Source: Billgrantia sulfidoxydans
Lineage (GTDB): Bacteria > Pseudomonadota > Gammaproteobacteria > Pseudomonadales > Halomonadaceae
NCBI RefSeq assembly: GCF_017868775.1
Contig: NZ_CP053381.1
Coordinates: 1,178,001 to 1,242,000 of the forward strand
DNA length: 64,000 nt
Direction of reading: 5' to 3'
The notes under the pieces were generated by a model. The model had not been told where the DNA came from and did not search any database. It saw only the letters and a program-made list of their open reading frames with translations. Positions 55,654 to 64,000 of this stretch are shown here, one piece after another. Both the position numbers and the translations under genes were made by a program. Position 1 is the stretch's first letter. Each line of letters opens with the position of its first letter.

Positions 55654-55658
55654 CACCG

Positions 55659-57275
55659 ATGACCGATACCCTCCGCAACCCGATTCTCGCCGGCTTCAAC
55701 CCCGACCCCTCGATCTGCCGGGTCGGCGAGGACTACTACATCGCCACCTCCACCTTCGAGTGGTACCCCGGCGTGCAGATCCACCATTCCCAGGATCTGG
55801 TCAACTGGCGGCTGGCGAGCCGGCCGCTGGCCCGCGCCGCCCAGCTCGACATGCGCGGCAACCCCGACTCCTGCGGCATCTGGGCGCCGTGCCTGTCTTA
55901 CGCCGACGGTCAGTTCTGGCTGATCTACACCGACATGAAGCGCTACGAGGGCAACTTCAAGGACGGCCACAACTATCTGGTCACCGCGCCCGCCATCGAG
56001 GGGCCCTGGAGCGACCCGGTGTATCTCAACTCCAGCGGCTTCGACCCTTCGCTGTTTCACGATGACGACGGCCGCAAGTGGCTGGTCAACCTCAAGTGGG
56101 ACTATCGCCAGCAGGAGGGAGGCGACCGCTTCGGCGGCATCCTGCTGCAGGAGTACGACGTCGAGCGCAGGCGGCTGGTCGGCCCGATCCGCAACATCTT
56201 CGCCGGCACCGAGATGAAGCTCACCGAGGGGCCGCACCTCTACCGCCGTGATGGCTGGTACCACCTGCTGGTAGCCGAGGGCGGCACAGGCTACGACCAC
56301 GCCGTGACCATGGCGCGCTCCCGTGAGATCGCCGGCCCCTATGAGGTGCACCCGGACAACCCGGTGCTGACCACACGCCAAGACCCGGACAACCCGCTGC
56401 AGCGCGCCGGCCATGCCGATCTGGTCGATACGCCGGAGGGCGAGACCTATATGGTGCACCTGTGCAGTCGCCCACTGCCCGGTACGCGGCGCTCGCCGCT
56501 GGGGCGCGAGACGGCCATCCAGAAAGTCGAGTGGGGCGAAGATGGCTGGTTGCGTCTGGCCCAGGGCGGCAACACGCCTGCGCTGGAAGTGGCCGTCCCT
56601 GGTGCCGAGAACGGCGCGCTGCAGCAGGCCCCAGCCGAGGAGGAGCGCTACACCTTCGCGCCTGGTTTGCTGCCAGGGGACTTCCAGTGGCTACGCACGC
56701 CCGAACCCGAGCGGCTGTTCTCCCTGGACGCGCGGCCCGGCTACCTGCGCCTTTTCGGTCGCGAGTCGGTGGGCTCCTGGTTCGAGCAGGCCTTGGTGGC
56801 CCGGCGTCAGGACAGCTGGCACTGCAGCGCCGAGACCGAACTCGAGTTCGAGCCGGAGGACATCCAGCAGCTCGCCGGGCTGATCGCTTACTACAACCGC
56901 TTCAAGTTCCACTATCTCGCGGTGAGCCTGAACGATGAGGGTGACAAGGTGCTGAGCGTGATGAGCTGCCACGACGAGTGGCCCAGCGGGCGGCTCGACA
57001 TCGCCGAGGCCGGCGTGACCCTCGAACCCGACCTGCCGGTGCGTCTCGGCCTCGACATTCGCGAGCGCGAGCTGCAGTTCCGCTTCGCCCAGGGCAGCGC
57101 CGGGTGGCAGCCGATCGGCCCGGTGCTGGACGCCGGGCTGCTCTCGGACGAAGGCAGCGGTCGCGCCCACGGCTACTTCACCGGCAACTTCCTGGGCATG
57201 GCGGCTCATGACATCAGCGGGCGCGCCGCGCCGGCGGACTTCGCCGCGTTCCGCTATCGCCGCAATGCCTGCTGA
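55659..57275 (+). CDS. glycoside hydrolase family 43 beta-xylosidase
   Basis: 538 residues: a five-bladed propeller catalytic domain (about 1-310) and a C-terminal beta-sandwich (about 320-538), the layout of GH43 beta-xylosidases. The catalytic base is Asp16 in FNPDPS and the acid is Glu190 in LTEGPHLY; the pKa-modulating Asp lies in SSGFDPSLF. No signal peptide is present, so it cleaves xylo-oligosaccharides in the cytoplasm after ABC uptake. The start at 55659 is spaced well from AAGGG; an in-frame ATG at 55650 is the alternative. Confidence 0.92.
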   Translation: MTDTLRNPILAGFNPDPSICRVGEDYYIATSTFEWYPGVQIHHSQDLVNWRLASRPLARAAQLDMRGNPDSCGIWAPCLSYADGQFWLIYTDMKRYEGNFKDGHNYLVTAPAIEGPWSDPVYLNSSGFDPSLFHDDDGRKWLVNLKWDYRQQEGGDRFGGILLQEYDVERRRLVGPIRNIFAGTEMKLTEGPHLYRRDGWYHLLVAEGGTGYDHAVTMARSREIAGPYEVHPDNPVLTTRQDPDNPLQRAGHADLVDTPEGETYMVHLCSRPLPGTRRSPLGRETAIQKVEWGEDGWLRLAQGGNTPALEVAVPGAENGALQQAPAEEERYTFAPGLLPGDFQWLRTPEPERLFSLDARPGYLRLFGRESVGSWFEQALVARRQDSWHCSAETELEFEPEDIQQLAGLIAYYNRFKFHYLAVSLNDEGDKVLSVMSCHDEWPSGRLDIAEAGVTLEPDLPVRLGLDIRERELQFRFAQGSAGWQPIGPVLDAGLLSDEGSGRAHGYFTGNFLGMAAHDISGRAAPADFAAFRYRRNAC

Positions 57276-57313
57276 ACCCGATTTTCGCCTACGACAAACA
57301 CAACCGGCGCCAA

Positions 57314-57355
57314 GGGAACCGCTGAACAAATCGTAGGCATTTGTGCAGTGTTCCC
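57314..57355. repeat. 42-bp inverted repeat sharing both ends of the MITE-like element
   Basis: An imperfect palindrome in the gap between the xylosidase and ATPase genes. In the reverse direction it contains AACACTGCACAAATGCCT, the same 18 bases as at 17204-17221, and CGATTTGTTCAG, the same 12 bases as at 17455-17466, joined with almost nothing between them. It can fold as a hairpin with about 16 paired bases. Confidence 0.7.
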
Positions 57356-57372
57356 CCAGACGAGAGCACACT

Positions 57373-58413
57373 ATGGCTGACGTAACCCTGGTCGACATCG
57401 AGAAGACCTTCCGTGGCAAGACCACGGTGATCCCCAACCTCAACCTGCACATCGAGGACGGCTCCTTCACCGTGCTGGTGGGTCCCTCCGGCTGCGGCAA
57501 GTCGACGCTGCTGCGCATGATCGCCGGGCTCGAGACGGTGACCCGCGGCGCCATCTCCATCGGCGGGCGCGACGTCACCACCGCCGAGCCCAGCGAGCGC
57601 AACATCGCCATGGTGTTCCAGTCCTACGCGCTCTATCCGCACATGACGGTGGCGCACAACATCGATTTCGGCATGCGCCTGGCCAAGGTGCCCGCCGAGG
57701 AGCGCAAGGCCAAGGTGGCCGAGGCGGCGCGCCTGCTCAACCTGGAGGAGCTGCTCGAGCGCAAGCCGGCCGAACTCTCCGGCGGCCAACGCCAGCGCGT
57801 GGCCATCGGTCGCGCCATCGTGCGCAACCCCGGCGTGTTCCTGTTCGACGAGCCGCTCTCCAACCTCGATGCCGCACTGCGCAACCGCATGCGCGTGGAA
57901 CTGGCCGAGCTGCACCAGCGCCTCGACGCCACCATGGTCTACGTCACCCATGACCAGGTCGAGGCGATGACCTTGGCCGACTGCATCGTGGTGATGAATG
58001 CCGGTCGCATCGAACAGGTGGGTACGCCGATGACGCTCTATCAGCGCCCCGAGACGCTGTTCGTCGCCGGCTTCATCGGCTCGCCCAAGATGAACCTGAT
58101 CGAAGGTCGGGTCGCGGAGGCCTACGGCGCCACCACGCTCGGCATTCGCCCCGAGCATCTCGAGGTCAGCCGCGAGGCAGGGGAGTGGCAGAGCCGTGTG
58201 AGAGTGGTCGAGATGCTCGGCGCCGACGCCTTCGCCTATGTCGACAGCGACGCCACCGGCCCGCTGACCGTGCGCCTGCCCGGCGATGCCGAGGTTCGCA
58301 GCGGGGATGTGCTCTACCTGACGCCGCGCCATGAGTTGCTGCATGGCTACGACGCCGATGGCCAGCGCCTGCCGGAGGAGACCCTGGTCCGGTCCCAGGC
58401 CAGTATGGCCTGA
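57373..58413 (+). CDS. ABC transporter ATP-binding protein (MalK/UgpC type)
   Basis: 346 residues. Nucleotide-binding domain: Walker [10 protein letters not shown] (37-45), Q-loop [12 protein letters not shown], signature LSGGQ (135-139), Walker B FLFDEP with Glu160, H-loop [11 protein letters not shown]-terminal OB-fold (TOBE) regulatory domain follows (about 235-346). It energizes the sugar ABC importer encoded upstream and, like other MsmX/UgpC proteins, may serve several importers. It is separated from the xylosidase gene by 97 bp that holds a repeat-derived hairpin. Confidence 0.92.
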   Translation: MADVTLVDIEKTFRGKTTVIPNLNLHIEDGSFTVLVGPSGCGKSTLLRMIAGLETVTRGAISIGGRDVTTAEPSERNIAMVFQSYALYPHMTVAHNIDFGMRLAKVPAEERKAKVAEAARLLNLEELLERKPAELSGGQRQRVAIGRAIVRNPGVFLFDEPLSNLDAALRNRMRVELAELHQRLDATMVYVTHDQVEAMTLADCIVVMNAGRIEQVGTPMTLYQRPETLFVAGFIGSPKMNLIEGRVAEAYGATTLGIRPEHLEVSREAGEWQSRVRVVEMLGADAFAYVDSDATGPLTVRLPGDAEVRSGDVLYLTPRHELLHGYDADGQRLPEETLVRSQASMA

Positions 58414-58430
58414 GTAGGGAGCGAAACGTC

Positions 58431-59306
58431 ATGACGATCACTCTCGACAGCGGAATCCTGCGACTCACGGTGAACCCTGACGTCGGTGGCGCCGTGGTGC
58501 GTTTGGACAGGCTGACCGAAGGCGGCCCCGAGCCGTTGATGCGCCCCGGCAGCGCTGGCGAACGCGATCCGAATCGGCTGGCCATGTACCCGCTGGTGCC
58601 ATGGTCCAACCGAATCGGTGGGGGCGGTTTCCGCTGGCATGGGCAGGATTATCGGCTGGCAACCAACCTGCCCGGCGAGCCGCTGCCGATCCACGGCGAC
58701 GGCTGGCAGCAGGTCTGGCAGGTGGAGTCTCAGGCGCAGCACGAACTGCGCTTGGCGCTGCGTTCGTGTGAACAGCCGCCTTTCGACTACCGGGCGGAGC
58801 TGACCTATCGCCTGGAGAGCGATGCACTCGAGGTGACTCTCTCCGTGACCCATCTGGGCGAGAGCCCAGCCCCCTACGGCCTGGGGCTGCACCCCTGGTT
58901 TCCGCGCAGCGCCGGGGCAAGAGTCGAGGCCGCCGCCGAGGGCGTGTGGGAGGTCGATGACGACCAACTGCCGACCGAGTGGCGCCGGCTCTTACCCAGT
59001 GAGCCCTGGGATTTTTCCCGCGGCGCGGCACTTCCCACAGGCAAGATCGACAATCTCTTCACCGGCTGGAACGGGCAGGCCGTGCTGCGCTGGCGCGACC
59101 GCGGCTTGGTGCTCGAGGTAAGCGCCGACACCTCGCGCTACCTGGTGTTCTCGCCGGGCGAGCAGGCCGACTTCTTCTGCTTCGAGCCGGTTTCCCACGA
59201 GGTCGACGCGCACCGCGGTGGCGACCCGCAGCGCCAAGGCCTGGTCGAGCTGGGCGCAGGGGAGTCTCTCTCGATGCGCTGCCGTTTCCGCTGTCTCGCC
59301 AGCTAA
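58431..59306 (+). CDS. aldose 1-epimerase family protein
   Basis: 291 residues of the galactose-mutarotase-like fold, without a signal peptide, in contrast to the periplasmic galM at 38786. Recognizable parts are YPLVPWSNRIGGGGF, HGDGWQQVWQV, GLGLHPWFP with the catalytic His, and FCFEPVSHEVDA with the Glu. It would convert xylose anomers in the cytoplasm, supplying the form used by the dehydrogenase. It follows the ATPase gene by 17 bp. Gene order supports xylose or xylo-oligomer products as substrate. Confidence 0.85.
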   Translation: MTITLDSGILRLTVNPDVGGAVVRLDRLTEGGPEPLMRPGSAGERDPNRLAMYPLVPWSNRIGGGGFRWHGQDYRLATNLPGEPLPIHGDGWQQVWQVESQAQHELRLALRSCEQPPFDYRAELTYRLESDALEVTLSVTHLGESPAPYGLGLHPWFPRSAGARVEAAAEGVWEVDDDQLPTEWRRLLPSEPWDFSRGAALPTGKIDNLFTGWNGQAVLRWRDRGLVLEVSADTSRYLVFSPGEQADFFCFEPVSHEVDAHRGGDPQRQGLVELGAGESLSMRCRFRCLAS

Positions 59307-59320
59307 ATCCACCTCGTTGA

Positions 59321-60736
<1,416 letters not shown>

Positions 60737-60778
60737 AGAGCGTTCGAGTAACCCTTCATCGCGGGGCTTCCTCGCCTT

Positions 60779-60802
60779 GGCGCCCGCTCGGGCGCCCTTT
60801 TT
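60779..60802 (+). terminator. terminator or attenuator between the porin and symporter genes
   Basis: A compact GC stem (GGCGCCC / GGGCGCC with a 4-base loop) followed by CTTTTT. The CCGGAG ribosome-binding site of the downstream symporter comes directly after the T-tract, so this terminator may be partial and set the ratio of porin to symporter. Confidence 0.75.
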
Positions 60803-60816
60803 CCGGAGTACTCGTC

Positions 60817-62220
60817 ATGCAACGCAAAATAATGAGTCGTTCGGCCTATATCTTCATGATCTGTTGTATCGCCGCCATCGGCGGCTTCCTGTTCGGCTTC
60901 GATAGCGGCGTGATCAACGGTACCGTCGACGGCCTGCAGGCCGCATTCGGCTCCGACAGCGTGGGTACCGGTTTCAACGTCGCCTCGATGCTGCTGGGCT
61001 GCGCTGTCGGCGCCTTCTTCGCCGGGCGCCTGGCGGACCGCTTCGGCCGCCGCACGCTGTTGATCGTGGCCGCCGTCTTCTTCCTCGTCAGCGCCTGGGG
61101 CTCGGGCATCGCTGCAGGCTCCCTGGAGTTCGTGATCTATCGTGTACTGGGCGGCATGGCGGTGGGTGCCGCTAGCGTGATGACACCGGCCTATATCAGT
61201 GAAGTGGCGCCTGCCGCCTATCGCGGCCGGCTAGCCACCATCCAGCAGGTGGCGATCATCTCGGGGCTGTTCGTGGCCTTTCTCAGCAACTACGTGCTGG
61301 CGCACCTGTCCGGCTCGGCGATGGTCGAGCTGTGGCTGGGCTTTGCCACCTGGCGCTGGATGTTCTGGATCGAGCTGTTGCCGGCGGCGGTGTTCCTGGT
61401 GGCGCTGCTGTTCATTCCCGAAAGCCCGCGCTACCTGATCAGCAGCGGCAAGCCGGGCGAGGCGCGGCGCGTGCTGGGTCTTGTCATGCCGGAAGGCGAA
61501 GTGAGCGCCAAGCTGACAGAGATCGACGCGACCCTGTCGCGTGATCACAAGCCGCGCCTGCGCGACGTGCTCGATCGCGCCACCGGCAAGGTGCACGGCA
61601 TCGTCTGGGTAGGCATTGGGTTGGCGGTGTTCCAGCAGTTGGTGGGCATCAACGTGGTGTTCTACTACGGTGCGGTGCTGTGGCAGTCGGTGGGTTTCTC
61701 CGAAGGCGATGCGCTGCTGATCAACGTTATCTCGGGGGCGGTGAGCATCGGCGCCTGCCTGCTCGCCATCGCCTTGATCGACAAGATCGGGCGCAAGCCT
61801 CTGCTGTGGGCGGGCTCGGTAGGCATGGCGCTGACCCTGGCCAGCATGGCCTATGCCTTCTCCACGGCGAGCCTGGTCGACGGCAGCCTGCGCCTCGGTG
61901 ACGACATGGGCGTCTTTGCGCTGCTCTCGGCCAATGCCTATGTGTTCTTCTTCAACGTCTCCTGGGGGCCGGTGATGTGGGTGATGCTGGGCGAGATGTT
62001 CCCCAACCAGATGCGCGGCTCGGGCCTGGCCATCGCGGGGTTGTTCCAGTGGCTGGCCAACTTCGGCATCACCATGACCTTCCCCATCATGCTGGCTTCG
62101 ATCGGTCTGGCCGGCGCCTACGGCTTCTACGCCCTGTGCGCGGTGGTGTCGGTGTTTTTCGTGCTGCGACTGGTCAGGGAGACCCGGGGCAAGGAGCTCG
62201 AGGAGATGGCCTATGAATGA
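60817..62220 (+). CDS. xylE: XylE-like sugar:H+ symporter (MFS sugar porter)
   Basis: 467 residues with 12 membrane helices. Sugar-porter motifs are complete: [15 protein letters not shown] in helix 1, [13 protein letters not shown] between helices 2 and 3, PESPRYL after helix 6, [13 protein letters not shown] in helix 7, and [10 protein letters not shown]. It would import D-xylose (or another pentose/hexose) with protons, in parallel to the ABC system for oligomers. The ATG at 60817 is supported by CCGGAG; an upstream extension is rejected. Confidence 0.9.
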   Translation: MQRKIMSRSAYIFMICCIAAIGGFLFGFDSGVINGTVDGLQAAFGSDSVGTGFNVASMLLGCAVGAFFAGRLADRFGRRTLLIVAAVFFLVSAWGSGIAAGSLEFVIYRVLGGMAVGAASVMTPAYISEVAPAAYRGRLATIQQVAIISGLFVAFLSNYVLAHLSGSAMVELWLGFATWRWMFWIELLPAAVFLVALLFIPESPRYLISSGKPGEARRVLGLVMPEGEVSAKLTEIDATLSRDHKPRLRDVLDRATGKVHGIVWVGIGLAVFQQLVGINVVFYYGAVLWQSVGFSEGDALLINVISGAVSIGACLLAIALIDKIGRKPLLWAGSVGMALTLASMAYAFSTASLVDGSLRLGDDMGVFALLSANAYVFFFNVSWGPVMWVMLGEMFPNQMRGSGLAIAGLFQWLANFGITMTFPIMLASIGLAGAYGFYALCAVVSVFFVLRLVRETRGKELEEMAYE

Positions 62221-62309
62221 CGCCACGGCCCCATGTCGTGTATCACTATGCCCACGACCAAGGACAATCCGGCCAAGACAAGACCGCCGACTCGCATGAG
62301 GATCGCGAC

Positions 62310-64000
62310 ATGACCGACCGCAAGATCACGCCCGACCAGCTGCGCTCGCGCTGGTGGTTCGACAATCCCGAATCGCCGGGCACCACGGCGCTGTGCATCG
62401 AGCGCTACATGAACTACGGCATCACCCTGGAGGAGCTCGCCAGCGGCAAGCCGATCATCGGCATCTGCCAGTCGGGCTCCGACCTGACGCCGTGCAACCG
62501 CCACCACATCGAGCTGGTCAAGCGGGTCAAGGACGGCATTCGTGCCGCCGGCGGGGTGCCGTTCGAGTTCCCGCTACACCCGATCCACGAAAACGCGCGG
62601 CGGCCCACCGCCGCGCTCGACCGCAACCTGGCCTACCTGGGCCTGGTCGAGGTGCTGCACGGCTACCCGCTCGACGGGGTGGTGCTCACCACCGGCTGCG
62701 ACAAGACCACCCCGGCGAGCCTGATGGCCGCCGCGACGGTCAACATTCCCGCCATCGTGCTTTCCGGCGGGCCAATGCTCAACGGCTGGCGCGGGCCGGA
62801 TCGGGTCGGCTCCGGCACCATCATCTGGGAGCTGCGCAAGCGGCTCGCGGCCGGCGACATCGACTATGCCGAGTTCCTCGCCCGGGCCACCGATTCGGCC
62901 CCATCGGTGGGGCACTGCAACACCATGGGCACCGCCTCGACCATGAACTCCATGGCCGAGGCGCTGGGCATGAGCCTGCCCGGCTCGGCGATGATCCCGG
63001 CGCCCTACAAGGAGCGCGCGATCGTGGCCTACGACACCGGCACGCGCATCGTCGACATGGTGTGGCAGGACCTGCGCCCCAGCGACATCCTAACCCGCGA
63101 GGCGTTCGAGAACGCCATCGTGGTGTGCTCGGCGCTGGGCGGCTCCTCCAACGCGCCGATCCATATCAACGCCATCGCCCGACACTCGGGCGTCGAGCTG
63201 ACCAACGACGACTGGCAGGCGCTGGGCCATGCCATCCCGCTGCTGGCCAACGTGATGCCTGCCGGGGCCTATCTCTCCGAGGAGTTCCATCGCGCCGGCG
63301 GCGTGCCGGCGGTGGTCAACGAGCTGCTCGGCGCCGGCAAGCTGCATGGGGAGGCGCTCACCGTCAACGGCCGCACGCTGGCCGACAATGTGGCGGGCTG
63401 CGAGACCCAGGATCCCGAGGTGATCCGCCGCTACGACAACCCGCTGGTCGAGCAGGCCGGCTTCCTCAATCTCAAGGGCAACCTGTTCGACTCGGCGCTG
63501 ATGAAGACCAGCGTGATTTCCGCCGACTTTCGTGCGCGCTTCCTCTCCAACCCCGATGATCCCAACGCCTTCGAGGGCAAGGTGGTGGTGTTCGACGGCT
63601 CGGAGGACTACCACGCGCGTATCGACGACCCGGCTCTCGGCATCGACGAACACACCATCCTGGTGATGCGCGGTGCCGGGCCGGTGGGGCATCCCGGCGG
63701 CGCCGAGGTGGTCAACATGCAGCCGCCCGAGGCGCTGATCAAGCGCGGCATCGAGTCGCTGCCGTGCCTGGGCGACGGGCGGCAGTCGGGCACCTCGGGC
63801 TCGCCGTCGATCCTCAACGCCGCCCCCGAGGCGGCCACCGGCGGTGGCCTGGCGCTGCTCGAGGATGGCGACCGCCTGCGCGTCGACCTGAATCGCGGCG
63901 AGGTGCGCCTGCTGATCGAGGACGCCGAGATACAGGCGCGACGCGAGCGGCTGGAGAAGCAGGGCGGCTACCGCTACCCCGACCACCAGACGCCATGGCA
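62310..64000 (+). CDS. xylD: D-xylonate dehydratase (partial, 3' end beyond the window)
   Basis: 563 codons are visible and the frame is still open at the window end; relatives have about 590. It belongs to the IlvD/EDD family and matches Caulobacter XylD. The [2Fe-2S] cysteines are Cys62 (DLTPCN), Cys130 (TGCDKTTP) and Cys203 ([11 protein letters not shown]), two positions later than in the Caulobacter enzyme. It dehydrates D-xylonate to 2-keto-3-deoxy-D-xylonate, the substrate of the XylX-like protein at 47249. GAGG lies seven bases before the ATG at 62310. It is only distantly alike to the arabinonate dehydratase at 43680. Confidence 0.93.
   Translation, partial: MTDRKITPDQLRSRWWFDNPESPGTTALCIERYMNYGITLEELASGKPIIGICQSGSDLTPCNRHHIELVKRVKDGIRAAGGVPFEFPLHPIHENARRPTAALDRNLAYLGLVEVLHGYPLDGVVLTTGCDKTTPASLMAAATVNIPAIVLSGGPMLNGWRGPDRVGSGTIIWELRKRLAAGDIDYAEFLARATDSAPSVGHCNTMGTASTMNSMAEALGMSLPGSAMIPAPYKERAIVAYDTGTRIVDMVWQDLRPSDILTREAFENAIVVCSALGGSSNAPIHINAIARHSGVELTNDDWQALGHAIPLLANVMPAGAYLSEEFHRAGGVPAVVNELLGAGKLHGEALTVNGRTLADNVAGCETQDPEVIRRYDNPLVEQAGFLNLKGNLFDSALMKTSVISADFRARFLSNPDDPNAFEGKVVVFDGSEDYHARIDDPALGIDEHTILVMRGAGPVGHPGGAEVVNMQPPEALIKRGIESLPCLGDGRQSGTSGSPSILNAAPEAATGGGLALLEDGDRLRVDLNRGEVRLLIEDAEIQARRERLEKQGGYRYPDHQTPW

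Overview
The window is GC-rich, gene-dense DNA from a gammaproteobacterium. The set of TRAP transporters, pentose-oxidation genes, a TAXI-type TRAP operon and the proteins' general character point to a Halomonas-like (Halomonadaceae) organism. This is an inference from gene content, because there is no rRNA or other phylogenetic marker here. No tRNA, rRNA, CRISPR array, prophage or intact transposase was found.

Layout. 1-8.1 kb: the 5' part of a histone-deacetylase-family gene, then a LysR regulator divergent from a TAXI-TRAP transporter / split AtuA operon, and a NarK-type nitrate transporter with an FNR-like box upstream. 8.2-15 kb: an envelope group with two L,D-transpeptidases (YkuD_2 and YcbB type), a DUF1127 protein, an ABC exporter and an M23 peptidase. 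15.2-21.3 kb: a pirin / LysR pair, glutathionyl-hydroquinone reductase, a MITE-like element, 16 copies of a heptamer, a DUF188 protein and a DEAD-box RNA helicase. 21.4-30.4 kb: a hexuronate operon (GntR, TRAP transporter, uxaC, an enolase-type mannonate dehydratase, fructuronate reductase, uxuA), followed by a truncated D-amino-acid deaminase-like pseudogene.

31-64 kb holds two interleaved oxidative, non-phosphorylating (Weimberg-type) pentose pathways. The arabinose part consists of a TRAP transporter / AraD1 / ketoglutarate-semialdehyde dehydrogenase operon, a divergent L-arabinose/D-galactose dehydrogenase, a GbpR-like LysR regulator, and a mutarotase-araFGH-arabonate dehydratase-lactonase operon. 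The xylose part consists of a GntR regulator, a XylX-like dehydratase with a second, nearly identical semialdehyde dehydrogenase, a ROK repressor, a xylose dehydrogenase, a sugar ABC transporter, a GH43 beta-xylosidase, an ABC ATPase, a mutarotase, a LamB-like porin, a XylE-like symporter and xylonate dehydratase (cut by the window end). Together these genes cover uptake, oligomer cleavage, anomer conversion, sugar oxidation, lactone opening, two dehydrations and oxidation to 2-oxoglutarate.

Main observations: three matching palindromes (ATGTT-S-AACAT) that tie the GntR regulator to the arabinose promoter region; the duplicated semialdehyde dehydrogenase genes, which share a 447-bp tract of perfect identity suggestive of gene conversion; a 273-bp MITE-like element and a 42-bp 'ends-only' relative inside the xylose ABC operon; a TAXI-TRAP/split-AtuA operon of unknown substrate; and recurrent hairpins between solute-binding-protein and permease genes.
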